DNA of 30,779 nucleotides, taken from JBCDBL01 sp039183635 (GTDB taxonomy: Bacteria > Pseudomonadota > Alphaproteobacteria > Caulobacterales > Parvularculaceae). The DNA lies in contig JBCDBL010000042.1 in NCBI GenBank assembly GCA_039183635.1, forward strand, positions 1-30,779, read 5' to 3'. Every line of letters starts with the position of its first letter. The first letter of the stretch is position 1. The notes under the pieces are model-generated. The model had not been told where the DNA came from, ran no database searches, and saw only the letters and a list, made by a program, of their open reading frames with translations. A program made the translations under genes and the position numbers. Positions 15,360-23,709 of this stretch are shown here, one piece after another.

Positions 15360-16988
15360 ATGTTCAAGCTGATTTTTCTCACATCCAGCCAAACCAAGCT
15401 CGCTCATGCGCGTCATTTGGGGGAAGCTTTTGATATTGAAATCGAAGGCTTTAGGCAAAAGACTTATCATGCAAATTACAATGAGCCGCGCATAGATTCT
15501 CGCGAAGAGTTGCTGGATCAGAGTTATAAAAGCGCTATTGAGCAGTGCAAGAAAGGCAAGATCCCCGTCGAGACGAGGTTCTTCATTTTGGAGGATACAT
15601 CGGTTCGGATCGATGCATTGAGTACAGAAGATATGGAGTTTCCGGGGCTCGACGTAAAATTCTGGATGCAGCAAACGAGCTTTGACGAGCTCAATAAAGC
15701 TTTGGAAGAAGCTGAAGGCAACAGAAGGGTCTCTGTCAGATCAGACATTGTGCTGCATATTCCCGAAAAGCATAAACGCGCCTGGAAGCTCGAGCGCAAT
15801 TACCTTGTCTTCACAGGGATACAGCACGGTTACATTGCCAAGCGCGAGCCCTCGTTTGATGGTAATTTGGTGTATCCGTGGCTCGACAATCAGTCTTTTA
15901 ATAAGTGGTTCGTGCCGGAGGGGTTTTCGTCCGTGCTTGGCGCTTTAAGTATTGATGATGCGGACAAAGTAGACTTCCGGGCGGCCTCGTTCCGAAAGCT
16001 GGTCGACTTTCTTCGGATGCACGGCTTTATTCCCAAAGCACTGCCCACGGAAGACCCTCCTTCTCAACAGCTCTCCATGGAGTTTAACCGACACCCCATC
16101 GTGATTTTTTGTGGCTACACCTGCGCGGGGAAAACGACGGCCAGTCAGCACTTGGCCGATCAGTTTGGGTTTGTTCATGTCGAAGCGAGCGATTTCATGT
16201 ATCTGAGCTACTATATGCGACATGGCTTTGATGGTGCCGGGTCGATTGGAGACTTTGCTGAAGATGCGCTTATTGAACGACCGCAAATTGCCGCAGAGCT
16301 GATCGCTCGACATCTGCGAGACAAAACGACAAGACCGATTGTGGTTTCTGGGTTTCGCGCGCAAACCGAAGTGGATTGGTTGATGGATCATTTCTCAGCG
16401 ACAGGACGCCCCTTCAAGGTCGTGTTCGTCCATGCTAATCAAGATCTTAGATATTCGAGGCTTAATCGCAGGATGCGTGAGGGTGACGACGTCACGTTTG
16501 AGAAGTTTCAAGCGCGTGATGACCAACAAACCCGAATGGGCCTCTTGGACATCGAACAGGACGATCGAACTGATGCTTTGGAGAATGAGGGGTCGTTAGA
16601 AGCGTTTTATGCCCGCGTAGATCAATATGTTGGTCAAGAGAACGTTCCTGTCGCGCACGCTTCTGTCCTTATGGAGAAGATGGCAGAGTTGACCGATGTA
16701 AAGTTAGAGACCGCGATCCTCATTACGCTGCTCCACTTGTCCGACCCAGATGAGACACGACCTTATTTCACGACGACAGAAATCGCGCGCCACATTCAAG
16801 GTGTCTTTCCAAACATCAAACCCATGAAACACAAAGACAATGTTAGCCGATACTTTAACCAGGACTATTATGCCTATTATGAGGTGGCCCATAACGCAGA
16901 CGATGACAAGCGAAGGTTTCGATTGTCCAACACCGGGTTAGGCAGCGCTCTCGAAGCGCTTAGGTCGTTGGCTGAAACTGCGTACTGA
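15360..16988 (+). CDS. HAM1/RdgB-like NTP pyrophosphatase - P-loop kinase - winged-helix fusion
   Basis: This 542-residue protein has three parts. Residues 1-~222 resemble HAM1/RdgB-type (d)NTP pyrophosphatases: FLTSSQTKLAHA at the start, LEDTSV at 77-82 carrying the metal-binding acidic pair, FPG at 94-96, and an altered SHR region (VDFRAASFRKL). Residues ~245-430 form a P-loop kinase with Walker A GYTCAGKTT at 252-260 and a LID-like arginine region (RYSRLNRRMREGD). Residues ~440-540 look like a winged helix (FTTTEIARHIQ, then RRFRLSNTGLG). It may hydrolyse and phosphorylate nucleotides under DNA- or protein-binding control. I know no standard family with this order. It is the last gene of the cargo operon. 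Confidence 0.75.
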   Translation: MFKLIFLTSSQTKLAHARHLGEAFDIEIEGFRQKTYHANYNEPRIDSREELLDQSYKSAIEQCKKGKIPVETRFFILEDTSVRIDALSTEDMEFPGLDVKFWMQQTSFDELNKALEEAEGNRRVSVRSDIVLHIPEKHKRAWKLERNYLVFTGIQHGYIAKREPSFDGNLVYPWLDNQSFNKWFVPEGFSSVLGALSIDDADKVDFRAASFRKLVDFLRMHGFIPKALPTEDPPSQQLSMEFNRHPIVIFCGYTCAGKTTASQHLADQFGFVHVEASDFMYLSYYMRHGFDGAGSIGDFAEDALIERPQIAAELIARHLRDKTTRPIVVSGFRAQTEVDWLMDHFSATGRPFKVVFVHANQDLRYSRLNRRMREGDDVTFEKFQARDDQQTRMGLLDIEQDDRTDALENEGSLEAFYARVDQYVGQENVPVAHASVLMEKMAELTDVKLETAILITLLHLSDPDETRPYFTTTEIARHIQGVFPNIKPMKHKDNVSRYFNQDYYAYYEVAHNADDDKRRFRLSNTGLGSALEALRSLAETAY

Positions 16989-17349
16989 GGATGAGGATAT
17001 CCTTTTCGGTTGAATGTCATATCCAGAGCGGATGAAAGCTAGAGGTTTCACAGCAGCTGAAAATGCTCTGGGTACTAGCGGCCAACGTCCGCTTTGATTT
17101 TCGTGACGTTTCTTGTCATGTCTCAAATGCGAATAATGTGCTTAATAAATCTGTATACAAATATATATAATATGGGTTGGTCTGCAATTTTCGACTGTTT
17201 GAATAGGTGTTGAGCGGCTGAGTTGTGGCTACATAGTGCAAGAGAGGACGAGACGGGTCTGAAGAGGGTGAGCTTTCAGGATGTTGGAGAAGAAGCAATC
17301 TCCGGCCCTGGCGCTCATTTCCACTCACTTTCTCATAAGGAACAGACCC
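16989..17349. other. Gene-free region: end of cargo operon and leader of the MoxR operon
   Basis: I see no protein gene in these 361 bases. AGCGG (17077-17081) and CCGCT (17089-17093), followed by a T-rich run, could be a weak terminator for the cargo operon. An A+T-rich stretch at 17141-17171 includes TATAAT (17166-17171), a likely -10 of the MoxR operon; its -35 is poor. GGGTCTG (17255-17261) is repeated inverted as CAGACCC (17343-17349) immediately before the start codon. Confidence 0.45.
17166..17171 (+). promoter_or_regulatory. Candidate -10 element of the MoxR operon
   Basis: A perfect TATAAT lies in a very A+T-rich stretch in an otherwise G+C-rich backbone, about 180 nt upstream of the MoxR start. 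No clear -35 hexamer is found at the normal distance. Confidence 0.35.
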
Positions 17350-18327
17350 ATGAAACCTTCCCACGTGAAGGCGGCGTTGACGACGCTCGTCGCCGCCCGA
17401 AAACCTGCGTTTATCTGGGGCCCGCCTGGTGTCGGCAAGTCCGATATCGTCCGGCAGGTTGCAGAAGAGCAAAACAGACGCCTCGTCGATATCCGCGCCG
17501 TGCTGCTCGATCCCGTAGATCTCAGAGGGTTGCCGCGCTTCTCCGATAACGGAACGACCAGTTGGGCGACGCCTGACTTCCTGCCCCGCGACGGCGAGGG
17601 GATTTTGTTTCTCGACGAACTAAACGCGGCGCCGCCGATGGTGCAGACGGCTTGCTATCAGTTGGTTTTGGACCGCAAGATCGGCGATTATGAATTGCCC
17701 GAGGGCTGGGACGTCGTTGCCGCGGGAAACCGGGAGGTTGATCGGGCAGGGGCGATGCGCATGCCGTCGGCGTTGGCCAACCGCTTTACCCACCTTGAGT
17801 TTGAGGCAGATCTTGACGATTGGTGTCTGTGGGCGGCGCGTCATGGAATCCGCCCTGAGATCATCGCGTTCCTTCGCTTTCGTCCGGAATGCCTGGATGC
17901 CTTCAACCGAGACGAGAAGGCGTTTCCAACGCCCCGCAGTTGGAGCTTTGCGTCGGACATCCTCAATGCGGGTCCCGACGATAGCATTGAATTGCCGCTT
18001 TACGAAGGCGTCGTTGGAAAGGGCGCCGCTGTTGAGTTATTTGCGTTCCTGAAGGTCTTCCGCAGCTTGCCCAGTCCGGATGCAATCCTTCTCAACCCGG
18101 CGAACGCTGACGTGCCTGATGATCCGGCGACGCTTTATGCCCTGGCAAGCGCACTCTCCCGGAAGGCCGCCGCGCCCAATCTGGACGCCTTGGTCACCTA
18201 TGCAGATCGCATCCCAGCAGAATACGCCGTGTTTCTGATGAAAACGGCGGTCGCCCGGGACCCGGGCCTTCAGCATCTCGGTGCATTTAACCGCTGGGCC
18301 GCCGCCCACGGCGACATCCTCACCTGA
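17350..18327 (+). CDS. MoxR-family AAA+ ATPase
   Basis: This 325-residue ATPase has Walker A GPPGVGKS at 24-31, Walker B ILFLDEL at 85-91 and a sensor-1 region AAGNRE. Pro-rich NAAPP after Walker B is typical of MoxR proteins. MoxR ATPases work as chaperone-like remodelers paired with VWA-domain proteins, and such a partner lies two genes downstream. I chose ATG 17350, preceded by AAGGA, over an in-frame ATG at 17281 that would add 23 non-conserved residues. It leads a three-gene operon in the element backbone. The remodelled target is unknown. Confidence 0.85.
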   Translation: MKPSHVKAALTTLVAARKPAFIWGPPGVGKSDIVRQVAEEQNRRLVDIRAVLLDPVDLRGLPRFSDNGTTSWATPDFLPRDGEGILFLDELNAAPPMVQTACYQLVLDRKIGDYELPEGWDVVAAGNREVDRAGAMRMPSALANRFTHLEFEADLDDWCLWAARHGIRPEIIAFLRFRPECLDAFNRDEKAFPTPRSWSFASDILNAGPDDSIELPLYEGVVGKGAAVELFAFLKVFRSLPSPDAILLNPANADVPDDPATLYALASALSRKAAAPNLDALVTYADRIPAEYAVFLMKTAVARDPGLQHLGAFNRWAAAHGDILT

Positions 18328-18362
18328 CACGCCTCCCACAATTTAATCGAAAGGACGACCCG

Positions 18363-19262
18363 ATGACCAAGATCACGGAGCGGGCGATGTTGGTCGCCCT
18401 CAACATCTCGCAATGGTCCGCACGCAAATATGACAAGCGCGCGTCTGAAGACGTCGCCAAACTCCATGGCGCCGATGCGGAGATGATGAACTTCACCAAA
18501 CATCTCGTCGATAAATCCGCCCTCCGCAATATCACGCTAATCGCCCGGGCGGCGCGGGAGCATCATCTGTTCAACACGCTGCCCTGGTCCGACAGCGGCT
18601 TTCGGATGCTGCCGGGGGCCAACTATTTTGACTATGTGGAGGCCCAGCAGGCCTATCGCAGCAAGTTCGATCGCGCAGTCGCTGACTTTACAAATGTTTA
18701 TAAGGACTGCGTCGCCGAGGCGCGGGAGCGGCTGAAAGGTCTTTTCTCCATGACCGATTATCCTCTGCCGGAGGAGGTGGCGAACAAGTTCGGCATCGAC
18801 TGTGTCTTCGCGCCTTTGCCGGACGGAGATGATTTCAGGGTGTCCCTCGGCGCGGAAGAAGAACGACGCATTCGCGAAGAAATTGAGGAGCGGGCGCGGG
18901 CCGCTGAAGTCGAAGCCATGCGGGATCTGTGGACCCGGGTGCACGCGGCCGTTGCGCGGATGAGCAAGAACCTTAACAGCTATGGGACCGACCCTGTCAC
19001 GGGCCGGATTACCCATCCGTTTCGGGACAGTATGGTGGACTCCCTCCGCAAGCTTGTGGAAACCCTCCCCAAGCTGAATGTCGCCGGTGATTCCAACCTT
19101 GAAGCGATGCGGCAACGATTGGTCCAAGACCTCTGTCCCCATGACCCGCAAGACCTCCGGGATGACGATATTCTGAGAAAGGCCGTCGCCCAGGAAGCGG
19201 ATGTCATCCTGCATGCGATGGCGGACTATGTCGGCGTTTCTGATGATGAGGAGGTGACATGA
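18363..19262 (+). CDS. Helical hypothetical protein between MoxR and VWA genes (DUF3150-like)
   Basis: This 299-residue, largely alpha-helical protein has a long charged stretch at about 160-200 (AEEERRIREEIEERARAAE) likely to form a coiled coil. The opening (ALNISQWSARKYDK) and HLVDKSALRNIT, followed by HLFNTLPWSDSGFRMLP, resemble phage and plasmid DUF3150-type proteins; that link is tentative. A GAAAGGACGA site precedes the ATG. Its stop overlaps the start of the VWA gene by 4 bp. Being locked between a MoxR ATPase and its VWA partner, it may be an adaptor or substrate of the pair. Confidence 0.65.
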   Translation: MTKITERAMLVALNISQWSARKYDKRASEDVAKLHGADAEMMNFTKHLVDKSALRNITLIARAAREHHLFNTLPWSDSGFRMLPGANYFDYVEAQQAYRSKFDRAVADFTNVYKDCVAEARERLKGLFSMTDYPLPEEVANKFGIDCVFAPLPDGDDFRVSLGAEEERRIREEIEERARAAEVEAMRDLWTRVHAAVARMSKNLNSYGTDPVTGRITHPFRDSMVDSLRKLVETLPKLNVAGDSNLEAMRQRLVQDLCPHDPQDLRDDDILRKAVAQEADVILHAMADYVGVSDDEEVT

Positions 19263-20404
19263 GCAAAACTCTCACAAAGGCGCGGGCGGCGCTGGTCCTG
19301 TCCCAACCCTTTTTCGGCAGTCTCGCTTTGCGGCTGAAACTCGCAGAGGCGACCCATATCGATACCCTCGCGGTCGATGGCGAAACTCTCTTCTACAACC
19401 CGGCTTACGTCGATGGCCTGTCTTTCGACGAGGTGGTCGGCGTGATCGGCCACGAGGTTTTGCATTGCGCGATGAGCCATCATGTCCGGCGTGGCGCTCG
19501 GGATCACAAGCGTTGGAATGTGGCCTGCGACTTCGCCATCAATGGCATTCTTTTGGGCGCTGGGTTTCGCTTGCCTGACGGGGCTCTCCATCGCCCGCCG
19601 TTTGATGGTCTGTCAGCGGAGCAGGTTTATGATCTGCTTGAGCAGCCGGAGAATTCTGATGGCGAGGGGACAAATCCAAACTGCAACCAGGATGGCGGTA
19701 ATGACGGTGCCGATCCTGGCCGCTGCGGGGCCGTTATTGGTCCTGCGTCCCCTGATGGAACCAGTGCATCGCCGGCGGACCTCGCAAAGGCGGAAGCAGA
19801 CTGGCAGATCGCCACTCTACAAGCCGCTCAGTTCGCCAAAGCCGCGGGGCGCTTGCCGGCTGCCGTGGATCGGTTCGTTGACGATATGCGTCGCCCCCGG
19901 ATCGACTGGCGCGCGGCGTTGCGGCGGTTCGTAACCGCGACGGTTCGTCAGGACTATAGCTGGTCCCGTCCCAACCGGCGCTATGTCGCCTCGGGGCTCT
20001 ATCTGCCATCCATGGAGACGCCGGGCCTCGGTCGCCTCGTCATCGCCGTCGATACCTCCGGCAGCATTGACGATGAGACCCTGGCGCAGTTTGCAGCGGA
20101 GATGAACGCGATTGTGGAAGACGCGAAGCCGGACGGCGTCGACGTTGTCTATTGCGATGCGGATGTGGCGCGGGTCGAGAGGTTCGATCCTCATGATCTT
20201 CCCTTGACGCTCAATCCAAAAGGCAGGGGCGGGACGAGTTTCAGGCCCCCCTTTGAATGGGTTGAGGCGGAAGGCGCGCTGCCTGCCTGTCTGATTTATC
20301 TCACTGATCTTTATGGGGACTTTCCAGACCCGCCCGCTTATCCGGTGCTCTGGGCGTCAACCACGGATGAGGTTGCTCCGTTTGGTGAAAGAGTGAAGAT
20401 CTGA
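19259..20404 (+). CDS. VWA-like protein with metallopeptidase motif (DUF2201 type)
   Basis: This 381-residue protein has an N-terminal putative metallopeptidase region with HEVLH at 65-69, a zinc-binding H-E-x-x-H. A low-complexity Asn/Gly/Asp linker follows at about 130-170. The C-terminal von Willebrand A-like domain carries the MIDAS motif DTSGS at 265-269. This order is the standard DUF2201/VWA-like pair found near MoxR ATPases. It likely forms the metal-dependent partner of the upstream ATPase. The start overlaps the preceding stop (ATGA). Both key motifs are intact. Confidence 0.87.
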   Translation: MSKTLTKARAALVLSQPFFGSLALRLKLAEATHIDTLAVDGETLFYNPAYVDGLSFDEVVGVIGHEVLHCAMSHHVRRGARDHKRWNVACDFAINGILLGAGFRLPDGALHRPPFDGLSAEQVYDLLEQPENSDGEGTNPNCNQDGGNDGADPGRCGAVIGPASPDGTSASPADLAKAEADWQIATLQAAQFAKAAGRLPAAVDRFVDDMRRPRIDWRAALRRFVTATVRQDYSWSRPNRRYVASGLYLPSMETPGLGRLVIAVDTSGSIDDETLAQFAAEMNAIVEDAKPDGVDVVYCDADVARVERFDPHDLPLTLNPKGRGGTSFRPPFEWVEAEGALPACLIYLTDLYGDFPDPPAYPVLWASTTDEVAPFGERVKI

Positions 20405-20573
20405 ATAGGTCAGGGCTGCGTCTATGATGGATCCCGGCGTCAACATTGCCGCGGATTATAAATATTCGCATACGTTAAGAGGTAGAGGCGGTCGGGGAAA
20501 GGGCGTTGGGGCTTAGCACTCAAGAGGGGTTGGGCCCGGGCGTATCCTTCATTCCTCAATCTGGAGCCTATCC

Positions 20574-22094
20574 ATGACATTACATGCCTCAACGGCGGCG
20601 CATGCGTCGGCCGACCTTTTCGACGCGTCCGAAAACAGCCGCGCCGAAGACATCGGGTCTTCAACTGATCTCGTCGAACCCTCCCTCATTCGCGATATCT
20701 GCGACGCCCGCGACCGCGCGCTTGCAAAAATGCGGGACGCCTCCGAAACCCTGACAAAGGGCTATGCGCTGGCGTCCGAGGCTTCGGAAATCGCCGCCGG
20801 CGCCCATATGGGCATAGGCTTTTATCTTGAAGATCGACGCGAAAACGAGCGGTACAAACATCTTTTCGGGGACGATTTCGACGCCGCGCAATCTCTTGAG
20901 GTCTATCGCAAGCATCTGGACGCCTGCGTCTGGATATCCCTGCTCAATCGCGTCGGGATTGAGCGTATTATGGACCGCACCGCGAAAGACGACCTTATGA
21001 GGTCGCTGTTGAACGAGGTTCCGGAAATCTCCTTCGATAATGTGGCGGCCACCATTGAGCAGCTCTTCGCCGACGCGGACCTCATTTTCAAGCGCGGGCT
21101 TGCCAAAGCGTTTTCCGATCTCGACAGACGCTTTCGCTCCCATGACGGCTTCAAGATCGGCTCCCGGATTATTTTGACCCATGTCTTCGACGACAGCGGC
21201 TTCTGGAACTATCACGGCCATCACCGCGAAACCTTTATAGACATCGAGCGCGTCTTCGCGGTGCTCGACGCCGTTCCGCCGAACCCAGGCGCGCTCATCA
21301 AAGCGATTGACGAGTCCCGGGGCCGTGGCTTTGATCCGCGTCAGTCGGAGGCGATCACGCCGTATTTCAAGATCCGCGGCTTCATGAACGGCAACGCCCA
21401 TGTCTGGTTCATGCGGGACGACCTGGTCGCGAAAGCCAACAATGTGCTTGCCGAATATTACGGCGATGTCGTCGCGGACGCAGCGCCGAAAGACGCAACG
21501 GCGGAAGACATTAGACATCGGTCCGGGTTGCCGGCCAAGGATCTTCAGTTCTATCCGACGCCGGAAGGCGTGGTCGATCGTCTGATGGACCTCGCGCACC
21601 TTCATGAGGGGGTGACCGTGCTGGAGCCGAGCGCGGGAACGGGGGCGATCGTTAAAGCGGCGGCCGAGCGGGGCGCTTCGGTGCGCGCTGTTGAAATCCA
21701 TGGCGCCCGCGCAGCCGCCATATCGGCGCTGAACATGCAGAATGTCGACGTCAATTGCGCCAACTTTTTACAGATGCCCGTCGACGTCAGTTTCGATCTG
21801 GTCCTCATGAACCCGCCTTTTTACGGGACGCATTGGATCGACCATGTCTGTCACGCGTTCGCGTTTCTGAAGCCTGGCGGCCGGCTTCTGACGATCCTGC
21901 CTGCAACGGCGGAGTTGGGCGAAAGCGCGCGCCATAAGGCCTTCCACAAATGGGCGAAAGACAACGCGGCAAGCTGGGCGGCGCCCGTGTTCCGAGACCT
22001 GCCGCCGGAAAGCTTCGCGAGCGTCGGAGCACGGATCAACACTGTGATCCTAGAACTGCGCAAACCTCGTCAGCAGGCGGAGGCAGCATCATAG
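20574..22094 (+). CDS. DUF4942 protein with N6-adenine methyltransferase domain
   Basis: This 506-residue protein has an N-terminal DUF4942 region (about 100-285, with HKTH-like HKHLDACVW, LLNRVGIERIMD, and a later FKIRGFMNGNAHVWF) and a C-terminal class I methyltransferase. AdoMet motif I is LEPSAGTG at 350-357. Motif IV is NPPF at 413-416, pointing to adenine-N6 methylation. LQFYPTPEGVVDRLM before it is typical. Such genes are common on alphaproteobacterial conjugative elements and may protect the element from host restriction. It lies 169 bp after the VWA gene with its own leader, so it may be a separate transcript. Confidence 0.88.
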   Translation: MTLHASTAAHASADLFDASENSRAEDIGSSTDLVEPSLIRDICDARDRALAKMRDASETLTKGYALASEASEIAAGAHMGIGFYLEDRRENERYKHLFGDDFDAAQSLEVYRKHLDACVWISLLNRVGIERIMDRTAKDDLMRSLLNEVPEISFDNVAATIEQLFADADLIFKRGLAKAFSDLDRRFRSHDGFKIGSRIILTHVFDDSGFWNYHGHHRETFIDIERVFAVLDAVPPNPGALIKAIDESRGRGFDPRQSEAITPYFKIRGFMNGNAHVWFMRDDLVAKANNVLAEYYGDVVADAAPKDATAEDIRHRSGLPAKDLQFYPTPEGVVDRLMDLAHLHEGVTVLEPSAGTGAIVKAAAERGASVRAVEIHGARAAAISALNMQNVDVNCANFLQMPVDVSFDLVLMNPPFYGTHWIDHVCHAFAFLKPGGRLLTILPATAELGESARHKAFHKWAKDNAASWAAPVFRDLPPESFASVGARINTVILELRKPRQQAEAAS

Positions 22095-22173
22095 TGAATT
22101 GCGACTTTGAGGCCAATAACGCCGTGCGCGTTGATGGAGATAGCTGAAGAGTGAGAGGCGAGTGGGGAGAGGG

Positions 22174-22202
22174 TGAAGCCTTTAAAGCAACGAGAGGCTT
22201 CA
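22174..22202 (+). promoter_or_regulatory. Leader hairpin before the DUF6915 gene
   Basis: TGAAGCCT (22174-22181) pairs perfectly with AGGCTTCA (22195-22202) around a 13-nt loop, 29 nt before the ATG. It lies in a purine-rich leader and could control translation or transcription of the downstream pair. Confidence 0.4.
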
Positions 22203-22231
22203 GCCTTTCCACTCTGAAACGAGGTCTCCCC

Positions 22232-22591
22232 ATGACGCATACCTATTATCATGCGTGTTCATCAGCACGCCTTTTCGGCGGCAAGCCCGAAGACTATCAG
22301 GCTATTCACGACTGGTTCGACGCCACTAAGGAGAGCTATTGCGATTTCCGGCATCGTGCCTTGCGTCACCATGCGGAAGGTATTTTCGAATGCGAACGTC
22401 ACTTCGGCATCACCATCACCAATAGCGATGGGACCGATGTACCCGTGCGCTATATCGGCGAGCAGCACGTTAAAGAAGATTGCGGCGGGCGCGTGCCGTC
22501 GCTGGCCGACTGGCTCTCCCGCATTCAACCCGCGCCGTGGATGGCGCGGGGAACCAAGATCGCGGGCGGCACACGGAGGGCGCAGTCATGA
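22232..22591 (+). CDS. DUF6915 family protein
   Basis: This 119-residue protein starts YYHACSSARLFGGKPEDY and contains FRHRALRHHAEGIF, CERHFGITITNSDG and VRYIGEQHVKEDCG. These are recognisable DUF6915 blocks from alphaproteobacterial plasmids and integrative elements. The several histidines hint at metal binding, but no reaction is known. I chose ATG 22232 because the family starts there; the upstream GTG at 22151 lies in the leader. Its stop overlaps the next ATG by 4 bp, so it is coupled to the PcfJ-like gene. The last ~15 residues are not conserved in my memory of the family. Confidence 0.75.
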   Translation: MTHTYYHACSSARLFGGKPEDYQAIHDWFDATKESYCDFRHRALRHHAEGIFECERHFGITITNSDGTDVPVRYIGEQHVKEDCGGRVPSLADWLSRIQPAPWMARGTKIAGGTRRAQS

Positions 22592-23709
22592 GTGTTTTTC
22601 ACGCCTTAGGTGACCGTCTCAATGCTTTGCCGAACAAGGTCTCCGCGCCCTTTCGGGCGTTGCTTGCACAAGGTCACATCAGTACAGATGATATATGCGT
22701 TATTCTCGATGCTGGCGACTTAGCCGGCAACTCCCATCAGCTCCTAGCGTTTGCTGTCGCCTATCAGACGCTCACCGCCAAGGGAACGCCTGTCAAAGAT
22801 ACGATCCGTATGGCCAAAACCCATGGCGTGTGGATCAATCTTGGCTGGAGTGCGAAACGCTGGCGGGCCGAACATGATCGTCTGTCCCGGGTCGAAACAT
22901 TGAAACGCCTGGCCGGGCAGAATGTTTACTATGATCTCTCAAAATTCGAAGCGGTGCTTCCAAAGTGCTTTTACGGCTATCTAATCCGCACCAGCCGCCG
23001 CCTCGGCATGGAGGGGCTGCGCCAGCGCCATTGCGTGGCGAGCTATCACGCTTCCATCGCTGCAGGGAATTGCGCCATCGCAGCGATCTTTATCGATCGG
23101 GTGCGTTGGACTGTAGAGTTGTTCCGTACCCAAGACAGGGAGCATCCGCTTCGGATCGGTCAGATTAAAGCGCGGTTCAACCGGCCGGCAAGCCGCGATA
23201 CCGCCGATCGCATATATGCGCATTTTGGCGTTGAACGTCCGGTTGAAGTTGTGAAGCCGCTACGGGAACCAGTGCCGCGGACCTACCTCGCAAACCTCCA
23301 GCGGGTCCTGCCGGTGCTGCGGCGCGCCAACGTCAAGCGCGCGACGGTGACCTTTGACGGATCTGGCGATAGCGGATCCATTGAAGAGGTCTATTTTGAC
23401 GATCGGCATTTCAACGCGCGGGCTGTCTCCCTTGCCTATGAAAAGACCCAATCTTCTTGGGAAGACGGCCGCTGGGTTCATGCCCGGGAGATCGCTGAAG
23501 GAACGCTGGAGGACGTCCTGGAAGACATCGGCTATGACTATCTCGAAGAAACAGGCGTGGATTGGTACAACAATGATGGCGGCTTCGGAGATCTTGTTAT
23601 CGACGTGGAGGCGGGCACGGTCGAGCTGGACGTCAATGTTCGGTTCACGGAGTCCAGCACAGAGTTTCATTCAGAAGTCGATATTGCGTCCGGCGATTCC
23701 ATCGACTGA
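22588..23709 (+). CDS. PcfJ-like protein with C-terminal DUF6878-like domain
   Basis: This 373-residue protein starts at ATG 22588, preceded by GGAGGG and overlapping the DUF6915 stop. The middle carries PcfJ-like features: MEGLRQRHCVASYHASI around 150-166, AAIFIDRVRWTVELF, and RIGQIKARFNRPAS. PcfJ was named from an enterococcal conjugative plasmid and its role is unclear. From about residue 250 the sequence switches to a DUF6878-like domain (VTFDGSGDSGSIEEV, VDWYNNDGGFGDLVIDV, then ELDVNVRF). Those two are usually found as separate genes, so this looks like a fusion. The likely role is in element maintenance or transfer. Confidence 0.75.
   Translation: MSVFHALGDRLNALPNKVSAPFRALLAQGHISTDDICVILDAGDLAGNSHQLLAFAVAYQTLTAKGTPVKDTIRMAKTHGVWINLGWSAKRWRAEHDRLSRVETLKRLAGQNVYYDLSKFEAVLPKCFYGYLIRTSRRLGMEGLRQRHCVASYHASIAAGNCAIAAIFIDRVRWTVELFRTQDREHPLRIGQIKARFNRPASRDTADRIYAHFGVERPVEVVKPLREPVPRTYLANLQRVLPVLRRANVKRATVTFDGSGDSGSIEEVYFDDRHFNARAVSLAYEKTQSSWEDGRWVHAREIAEGTLEDVLEDIGYDYLEETGVDWYNNDGGFGDLVIDVEAGTVELDVNVRFTESSTEFHSEVDIASGDSID

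Noticed and set aside
20661..21701. 346-codon minus-strand frame
   Set aside because: It is antisense to the DUF4942-methyltransferase, whose motifs are intact; the product resembles no family.
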